From positions 87,906 to 151,905 of the forward strand of contig CAAAJI010000034.1 of the NCBI GenBank assembly GCA_900642245.1: a stretch of 64,000 nt of DNA, read 5' to 3'. The notes below the pieces were generated by a model. The model saw only the letters and a program-made list of their open reading frames with translations. It was not told the origin of the DNA and searched no databases. This DNA comes from Fragilaria radians. Its lineage: Eukaryota > Bacillariophyta > Fragilariophyceae > Fragilariales > Fragilariaceae. The position numbers were made by a program, and so were the translations under genes. This document shows, piece after piece, positions 57,111-64,000 of this stretch; the stretch's first letter is position 1, and each line of letters starts with the position of its first letter.

Positions 57111-58722
57111 GGGCCTTTGGATAATGGGAACCTGTAAAAAGAATGGGACATTCACAATACTTCACTAGTTGTCCATGCCACACTCCTTCTCTGATATTTC
57201 TTACGTCACATTTGTTTGCGAATAGGTTGGCCAATCGTACATTGGATGTCTCTAACGTCCATGACTCAGTGCAATTAGGAATTCCAGGATTATACTCTCA
57301 ATGCTTTAAGAGCATATATAATTTCAAAAAATCATGTACGATTCATCTCATTAGGCCATTTGATCTTATTTTATTTCGATACTTATATTACAACAACATG
57401 AAAAAAAACCGAACATACTCTCGCCAAAAAAAATCACCTGAACGTCTGTACAGTCTTGTGACAAAAATGACACACTGTACTCTGATCAAAATTGGCACGT
57501 GTTATTTTTGATATGAATTTCTAGATTTTAAAACAGATACTTAAAAGTTTCCTAATTGACTATGTTACCAATTTTGTAGTTATATTCAAACTTCCACAAA
57601 GCGTCTGAATTCCCAATGTGACTTAGGATCTGGTAGTCAACAGTGAGTAAGTATATTGGCAGGGGGATTAAAGATCTCGAATCCAACAAAAGAAAATCTT
57701 CAGCCCAAGTATGCCTGATCCATAAGAATGAAAACCGTGACAAGTATTCAGTGACATACTTCTGAGTGTCATAAATAGCTCACAGTGTCACTCACATAAT
57801 TTGGAAAGGAAAGATGATGCTATATATTGGCTGGGGGATTAAAGATCTCAAATCCAACCAAAGAAAATCTTCAGCCCAAGTATGCCTGATCCATGAAAAC
57901 CGCGATAGCAGTAAATTGGGCATAAAATGACACAACACAGTTAGCTAGTCATTCACAAATATACAACTTTACTGCAGAATAATTCTTGGTGTCTATCATA
58001 TGCCCTGATGAACAAAAATTGCTATATAGAGTTTAAGAAAAATGATGGAAATGTATCCTGAATGGATTTCAAATGGAATGAAAGGTATCCGGACAACGAG
58101 AATGTAGTTTAGGATATGCTTACGTAGGTCCTATTTGATAAGGAAATCACGTTGTTTGGGGAGTCGGAATCATGTAAAAAGTGGTCTATATCCCAATGGA
58201 GTCTTCTTTGAATTTAAAGCAACAGAGATTGGATTGTAAACTAATTTTGCTCAATTTTGTTGCATGCTGCTCAATTAGTCTCTTCCTAAAACGTGTTAAA
58301 CCCATGGAAAGAGTAATCTAATTTGCTGTGAATAGAAAAGATTAGGAAAGACAACAAACTTCTCAATGATTCCTTGTTGAGCTGAAAACCAATAAAGCTT
58401 GGAGTCTGAACCAATTATGATCAATCAGCAGCATGATATTCAATGAGTCCCTTCCCTAAGAGTTAAAGTAAACACTCCAACCAACAAAAACTTGTTAAGT
58501 CTCGTTGAAAACAACTAGTAACATAATTCTTATACCATGCACATGAATGAATTCTACCCCAGGAGTGAGTATTAAGGAATAATTTGGGATGCAGAAAAGT
58601 TTCAAATTTACGAGAGTTTATCTGATGAAAGATTAAGGCATCCTATGTTTTAGGATCAACACGGTACACATCAAGAATCAAGTAAACACATAGTAGCAGA
58701 AATCTTATATTCATTATGTAAT
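57111..58722. other. Intergenic stretch with a direct repeat
   Basis: No gene is recognised. It includes the promoter side of the minus-strand gene at 57110 and the 3' side of the ATPase gene ending at 58723, plus the direct repeat listed separately. Confidence 0.5.
57653..57905. repeat. Direct repeat pair of ~80 nt
   Basis: Two copies, about 57653-57739 and 57824-57905, share 'tattggc.gggggattaaagatctc.aatccaac' and 'aaagaaaatcttcagcccaagtatgcctgatccat' apart from few differences and one 7-nt indel. Spacing is ~172 nt. It could be a small tandem duplication or element scar. Confidence 0.85.
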
Positions 58723-61700
58723 CTACGGATCAAGGCAACGATTTCTTTCAATCATTCGCAGCCAGTCGGATTTAGCCGTGGCTCCCCATTTTGTCCCATA
58801 TATATCTATAGCTTGTTTTAAATGACACGAAGACTGGTCTTGGTTTTGCAAGTCAAGTAGTGCATAGCTCAATCGCTCATGCGACATGGCTTCCCAGTGC
58901 ACAAGGCCTTCCATGGCACAAGCGTCAATCGCTCTGGAATAATCCTCTGTTATGTGAGCCATGTCTTTGGATTTTATGGAAGTTTCCTCGGCCTTTACTA
59001 TCATCAAGAATACGGAGGTATTAGGGCTGCCCATTGTTTCAAATCTCTTTATAGCTTTGGTACTTTTACGAGCTTTTCTAAGATAACCCCTCTTGTTTTC
59101 GTTCCGAAATAGCTCAAAACAGGTCATGGCACCCAAAAAGTTGCAGAAAGGCCCAATATAAGAAGTATGGGTAAGTATTTTTTGGCTCTTTATTTTTTCT
59201 TGTAAGTACAATGCCAACTCATAATATCCAAATGTGTAGGCTAGGTAGACTTTAACAAGCCAAAACACTATCAACATTGATTCCGCGTTAGAAGCAATTA
59301 TACTGGAAGTAAATTCATCCTCATCCATAATCTCTCCTGATAGCTTAGTCAGGTCAAACCATTTTGAAGTTGAGCTCCTCATATTTATTGCAAATTGCAA
59401 ACAAGGTTCTGACCACCAAGTCATGGCATCAAGGCTAAGTTCTTTTATTTGTGAGTGATGACTTCGTAAACTTCTTTCAAGTGAAATAAGGCTTTCCCCT
59501 AAGAAGAATCGCAGAAGGAAACTATGTGCAACGCAGAATCCTCCATAGATTACATCTCCTGCATTGACTGCCTCGTGCAAAGTATCTTCAAGGACCGGAA
59601 CGATATGTTGTAAAGGTTTTTCAAAGTGAGATATGAAGGATAGGTACAATTCAACGGTAGGGCATTCCCTTGTTTTCATTAGATTTTTTTTCATAACTTT
59701 CATCGCGAGGTCACCACATCGTAACGCTCTAGTTGAGTGACCAAAGAAAGCTTCTACAATGCCATACAATACAAATGCGGTTGCGCTATGGGAAGATAAG
59801 CCATGTATCAAAGTCAATTCCATTGCCATCAAACCTGCAAACATGGCCAAAGTTTCATCGTTACGAAGTGAGCAATAGGAGAAAAGGTTAACCAGACATT
59901 TCACACTTGTTGCTATCCGAGGATTTTGTTGCGTGGGTAGGTTCTCAATTTCATCCCAACTAATTTTGGTCAATAATGCTCTCACTCGTCGAAGCTTTAG
60001 GAAGAATGTAATCCAATTGACCCGACGAGGAAAACTTATTCCCAGTTCTCTCAATGATTTTCGAATTGCCTTCATTGACTCAGATTTGTTATGACTCAAT
60101 ATATTAGCCTCAATGTTGATAACCAACGAGTTGATTTTTGAATCCACAGAGGGACAATGTTGAATCGCTTCTTGATTCAGCTGTTTGCAATTTTCTAAAT
60201 TCCCTGTAACAAATTCCATTTTGGCAAGGATCTCTGTTAGCTCCAACGTCACCTTGAAATTCTTCTTCCATTTCTCTTCGGGTTCTTCTTCATTCAATAT
60301 CGCTAATCCCTTACGGGACCATTCCATTGCCTTTAAGAACGCAGATATATCACGGCATCTCTTGGCAGCCTCTAGATTAATTCTTGCTAGTTCATCTACA
60401 TGTTCATGTCCTTTTGAATACTCGTGGAGTTTATTCAGGTGAAACGCTGCGTAACAGATACAATCGTTAGTATGGCGATGATATAGGTAGTGATTACCGA
60501 GAATTTCATGAAATCTTATTTTTTCAGAAGGTTCAATTAGTGATTGAAATGAGGCTTCTAACTTATCGTGACAGAACTGCCACCCATCTTTGGTAGCTTC
60601 AATAAATCCTTCCTTGATCGCTTCCTTCACAAGAGCATGAGCGTTTGAGATTCCAATCGTAAGTTTGGAATCCTTCGTTATTGTTCCGTATGGATTTCGT
60701 TGAAGTTCTGCCGTAAGAACTGGAATAAAAACAAGTTCGGAAAAGAAAAATCCAATCATAGAGGCAATCTTCAAAGCAGTCTGTACCGCCTGACTCAAAT
60801 GCATGATTCTACGAGATAATACTTCCAGCAGTGTGTCTGAATTTTGCATCCCTTTCTGAATGTCCTTTATATCGAAAATCCATGTACCGTTGGATCTATC
60901 AAGCCATATCAAACCTTCTTTTCGAAGAATTCTCATAAATTGCATCACGTAAAATGGATTTCCCATAGTTCGAGATTTGATGTACGTACTTAATGTTGAC
61001 ACTTTAGGAGACGGCGAAGCCAAGAGTGCAGAAACAATTTGATTCACTGATCCATGATCAAGGCCACTCAGTTTAATGTCAATTATATCTTCTCTATCCA
61101 TCAGGATGTTGCTGATTGTTGACGGTTCATCATCCCGATAAGCGAAGACGATGTAAATTTTCTTTATTAAATCATCCTTGGACAGCATCATCTCAATTAA
61201 CATTTGGGAGCCTTCATCCATCCATTGCACATCATCAAGAAATAAAACAATTGGATGTTCCTCAGAAGACATTGCTCTTAAGAATTGTCGACATGCATCT
61301 CTAAACTTCACCAGCGTCGAGTCATTTATTGTATCGTTGTATCCAAAGTCAATCTTGGCATCGATGAAAGGTGATAGATTTGAAATTGATCGCACCAAGA
61401 TTGGAGCATACGAACCGATGGATTTCTTGATTTCCAATTTCCTTTTGCTATCAAGGTCATCTGAGAGTAGAACTAAATCACAAAGATCTGAAAAGGCTGC
61501 CATGATGGCAGAATGTGGCTCATGCTTGACACCATCACTTGGCTGGAAGAACTTTCCAGTTATAAAAAAGCCATTACTATTAGATACAGGTTCCCGTAAT
61601 GTCTCGACTAAACTCGTTTTGCCGCTCCCGCTCTCCCCGTGTACAACGACAATTGCCTTCTTGGATAGTGACGTACTATTGCAGTAGAGCATGTCATGAT

Positions 61701-61854
61701 ACGCTCCAAGTAATTTCAATATTTCCTTACTCCTACCACTAAGTGGTAACGTCGAATTATCGAAACCAAATTCATCATCCATGTTGTTGTAACGTGCCTG
61801 CGTCACAGTGCTTAGAGTCCCATCATCTTTCATACTTGTGTCTCCATGGAACAT
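58723..61854 (-). CDS. STAND-type ATPase with helical-repeat C-terminus
   Basis: A single minus-strand exon encodes 1043 residues. Near the N-terminus 'LSGRSKEILKLL' leads to Walker A 'GESGSGKT' (residues 73-80), then 'GKF...' and Walker B 'PIVLFLDDVQWMDEGS' (about 201-216). 'YIVFAYRDDE' is the sensor-like strand. This is the AAA_16/STAND layout seen in signalling ATPases such as MalT- and PknK-like proteins. From about residue 450 on, the sequence is all-helical with repeated Ala/Leu patterns, resembling TPR-like repeats that sense a ligand. No kinase, cyclase or DNA-binding domain is present at either end. It probably works as a nucleotide-driven signalling switch. The partner is unknown. 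Confidence 0.82.
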   Translation of the reverse strand: MFHGDTSMKDDGTLSTVTQARYNNMDDEFGFDNSTLPLSGRSKEILKLLGAYHDMLYCNSTSLSKKAIVVVHGESGSGKTSLVETLREPVSNSNGFFITGKFFQPSDGVKHEPHSAIMAAFSDLCDLVLLSDDLDSKRKLEIKKSIGSYAPILVRSISNLSPFIDAKIDFGYNDTINDSTLVKFRDACRQFLRAMSSEEHPIVLFLDDVQWMDEGSQMLIEMMLSKDDLIKKIYIVFAYRDDEPSTISNILMDREDIIDIKLSGLDHGSVNQIVSALLASPSPKVSTLSTYIKSRTMGNPFYVMQFMRILRKEGLIWLDRSNGTWIFDIKDIQKGMQNSDTLLEVLSRRIMHLSQAVQTALKIASMIGFFFSELVFIPVLTAELQRNPYGTITKDSKLTIGISNAHALVKEAIKEGFIEATKDGWQFCHDKLEASFQSLIEPSEKIRFHEILGNHYLYHRHTNDCICYAAFHLNKLHEYSKGHEHVDELARINLEAAKRCRDISAFLKAMEWSRKGLAILNEEEPEEKWKKNFKVTLELTEILAKMEFVTGNLENCKQLNQEAIQHCPSVDSKINSLVINIEANILSHNKSESMKAIRKSLRELGISFPRRVNWITFFLKLRRVRALLTKISWDEIENLPTQQNPRIATSVKCLVNLFSYCSLRNDETLAMFAGLMAMELTLIHGLSSHSATAFVLYGIVEAFFGHSTRALRCGDLAMKVMKKNLMKTRECPTVELYLSFISHFEKPLQHIVPVLEDTLHEAVNAGDVIYGGFCVAHSFLLRFFLGESLISLERSLRSHHSQIKELSLDAMTWWSEPCLQFAINMRSSTSKWFDLTKLSGEIMDEDEFTSSIIASNAESMLIVFWLVKVYLAYTFGYYELALYLQEKIKSQKILTHTSYIGPFCNFLGAMTCFELFRNENKRGYLRKARKSTKAIKRFETMGSPNTSVFLMIVKAEETSIKSKDMAHITEDYSRAIDACAMEGLVHWEAMSHERLSYALLDLQNQDQSSCHLKQAIDIYGTKWGATAKSDWLRMIERNRCLDP

Positions 61855-63310
61855 AAAAATTTGAACCCAGAAAGACTAGACACATTCCATACTGGTGTCG
61901 GAACATCATACTAGATATCCCACTTGATGTCTCAATACACAAGCCACGTCGGAGTTCTCGTTCTGGAAATCTGTCACATTTAACAATTTCTACTAGTACA
62001 TGGCGAAAACTCAGATGAGACGTGTAAATTAGCTGAATATCATGAATCAGTGTTGTTCGTAAAGATGATTCACAGGAGCAATGACATCAGCCAGCAAGCA
62101 GACCTTCAATAACAATGAATGCAATACCCTTCAGCAAGACAATAAAGGAAATGGCCACCAATCATTTGTGAAAGTGTCCATCATGCTTCTCATGAACCAT
62201 CATTTGTGAAAGTGTCCATCATGCTTCTCGTGCACTTTTGAAACATAGACACCAAACATCTATTTGGCAATGACAGTTGCAAACATTTAGAGGGAAATCA
62301 AAAATCCTATTCCTGAAAAAACAAATTCAACCGTCCTTACTTGCATACAGCATTTCAAGGATTAAAATGGGTTGATAGGTAGGAACAAAAACATAGCCTA
62401 TATTGCAGATCCATTCTTTGAATGTGGTATTAATTAAATCGGTAGGGAATGCATTGGACCCCTTGGGGAAAGCATCAGCAGGCATCATAAAAGCATTGTG
62501 GAGAAGATACTCTTGAGGTAACAACTTCTTTTTGAAAGTCTAAGCTATGCCAATAATGTACAACTCAAAAGCCAAGGAAAAGAAGACTAAAACACATTAA
62601 TCACAAGTTGTAGTAACTTCTTGAGTAAAAAGAGCTCCCCAAGAAGTTTACACAACTAATTCTAGCATGAAAGGACAGGAAGCTCAAAATTAATTTACAT
62701 AGATGTAATGATGCACAAGAAATCAAAGCCTTGGAAGATTAGTGTTAAAGTGAAAATCGATGAGTTGTATAATAATATTTAGAGCCAAGGATTCCAAATA
62801 AAAATGGGAAGGTGATAAGAAAGTTCCAAATACTTTATGGCACCCACAGGCTGGAAAAAGAAACCAGGAGCGGAATTTGGGAGGAATATGAGTTTAATGC
62901 AAGCTTTTACCTGGATAAGCAAAGAAAAGAAGAACTCTCCTTTCCTTGGTATTGACTTGAATCGTGTCCATGATTTAAAAATCTTTGAAGAAATGAGCTG
63001 AGCAATTATAAAGACAAAAACCAAGAAAAGATGAAGGACCAAAGTAAAGTCTACATGCAATTGAAGATCCTTCACATTTATAATTATTATATTTACAGGA
63101 TGCTTCGCTTGTAAACAATCTTTTCGTAGGCCAAAATAAGAATTTTGGAGATTCAAACCAAAATAAAGAAGGTAGAGCGATAAGAAAAAAGTGATGATCT
63201 GGATGAAAATCGAGTCCGTATAAGTAAAGTGGCGGAAGTGTTCGTTGAGATAGAAAAAAAGAGACCAAAAAACCAAAGGTACTGAATAAAATGATGGAAG
63301 GCAGGTATAT
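61855..63310. other. Intergenic stretch with a short tandem repeat
   Basis: No gene is recognised; several minus-strand frames at 62.3-63.3 kb are Phe/Leu-rich without motif. The tandem repeat is listed separately. Confidence 0.45.
62161..62229. repeat. Tandem pair of 31-nt repeats
   Basis: 'atcatttgtgaaagtgtcc' plus 'atcatgcttctc' occurs at 62161-62191 and again at 62199-62229, unit 38 nt. Simple duplication. Confidence 0.85.
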
Positions 63311-64000
63311 ATGCTTCAAGAAAGTTACATGCAATTAAATCATAGAGGGAGGTTATTCAATGCAGAGCAGGCATTGCTACTATGCTTGAACACGAAAATG
63401 AATCAAGAAGCCATGGTGAAACCTTTCCCCATCTTTAAGCCGAATAAAGAGGATGCATTTGCGTTGCAAAAAGGAAGAAAATTCTTAATTCAGAGATAAG
63501 AGTTTGCTGCCAATGTGCGCAGAGAAAGTCTGTGCTGAATTTCAAGCTAAGTGGACTGTCTCGATCCCAAGAGATGGTTTAGGCAGAGCTACGTCCCAGG
63601 GATTAATCTCAAAGCTGTTTTTGCCCCATGTGCTAATGCCGTAACACTTCGAATCCATTTCATGGACATGTTGAATTGAAACCTCAAGACCAAGAATATT
63701 GATGATTAATCTTCATTACATGAGGGAGGAAATCTTTATTGCTAGTCCTCAAGACACAGACATGTTTATATATATGGCCGGAATGCATATCATCTTTATG
63801 TCAAGTTCATTTAGACATCCAAAGTTTGTGGCGTCAAAGGCAACAAGGTAACTGTGCTTCGGCAAAAATAATTGTCTCCTTGGAATGATGATGATAGCAA
63901 GCTATATTAATGATTTTCACACTGTTATGACTAAAGAAATGATCAAGGAGATAATTGATGCCTTGAAAAGACTTGATTTTGGACTGAAGTATGAGGATCC
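63311..64000 (+). pseudogene. Copia polyprotein remnant running off the right edge
   Basis: Near 63910-64000 the plus strand reads 'YINDFHTVMTKEMIKEI' followed by 'IDALKRLDFGLKYED', the same reverse-transcriptase segment ('VDD...', '..LKRLDF.L..ED') as at 540-620. Upstream frames are broken and only weakly Copia-like. The element is cut by the window end. Confidence 0.6.

Noticed and set aside
1..64000. CRISPR arrays, rRNA genes, intact tRNA genes
   Set aside because: No regularly spaced repeats of that type, no rRNA-like block and no sequence with paired tRNA stems and a proper B box were found by reading.

Overview
The window looks like nuclear DNA of a diatom. It is AT-rich and gene-sparse. 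Genes are intronless or carry short GT-AG introns (85-123 nt). Several proteins belong to kinds typical of diatoms: secreted proteins with Pro/Thr/Lys-rich linkers, a plastid acyl-ACP desaturase with an AFAP-type targeting motif, and a paired Cys/His family with an 'FRYC...PVAKRNF.KRH.HG' signature. The spaces between genes hold decayed Copia, Gypsy and LINE-like elements. No species is named, because nothing here fixes one.

Layout. 1-5.2 kb: Copia debris, then a decayed reverse transcriptase. 5.2-6.4 kb: first Cys/His-signature gene, one intron. 6.4-9.3 kb: no recognisable gene. 9.3-14.6 kb: four-exon gene for a ~1653-residue membrane-anchored multidomain protein (three TM segments, EGF-like, LNR, propeller-like region and repeated DGxC modules). 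14.6-22.5 kb: degenerate tRNA-like sequence and two Gypsy remnants in opposite orientation. 22.5-23.1 kb: small secreted protein. 24.2-25.3 kb: unknown membrane protein. 26.4-27.6 kb: tubulin-tyrosine-ligase-like protein. 27.9-29.8 kb: FAD oxidoreductase of phytoene-desaturase type, convergent with the previous gene. 31.1-32.4 kb: plastid acyl-ACP desaturase. 35.0-36.0 kb: second Cys/His-signature gene with the same intron position and phase. 36.3-37.0 kb: Copia remnant. 37.6-41.7 kb: protein with five PDZ-like modules. 44.5-57.1 kb: four secreted-protein genes, all on the minus strand, with isopentenyl phosphate kinase (plus strand) between the last two. 58.7-61.9 kb: STAND-type ATPase. 62-64 kb: repeats and Copia debris again.

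How the genes relate. The clearest multi-gene signal is the modular secreted family. One domain (ending in an 'IDTSC...VGD.IGPF' motif) occurs alone (47.8 kb), twice in one protein (52.7 kb), and fused to a second domain (55.8 kb). That second domain also occurs alone at 22.5 kb. A fourth secreted protein at 44.5 kb has four Cys-rich repeats and a Pro/Thr/Lys-rich tail. This suggests local duplication and domain shuffling of wall or extracellular-matrix proteins. The desaturase, the FAD enzyme and isopentenyl phosphate kinase are lipid or isoprenoid genes that all carry N-terminal hydrophobic targeting segments, but they are not arranged as a unit.
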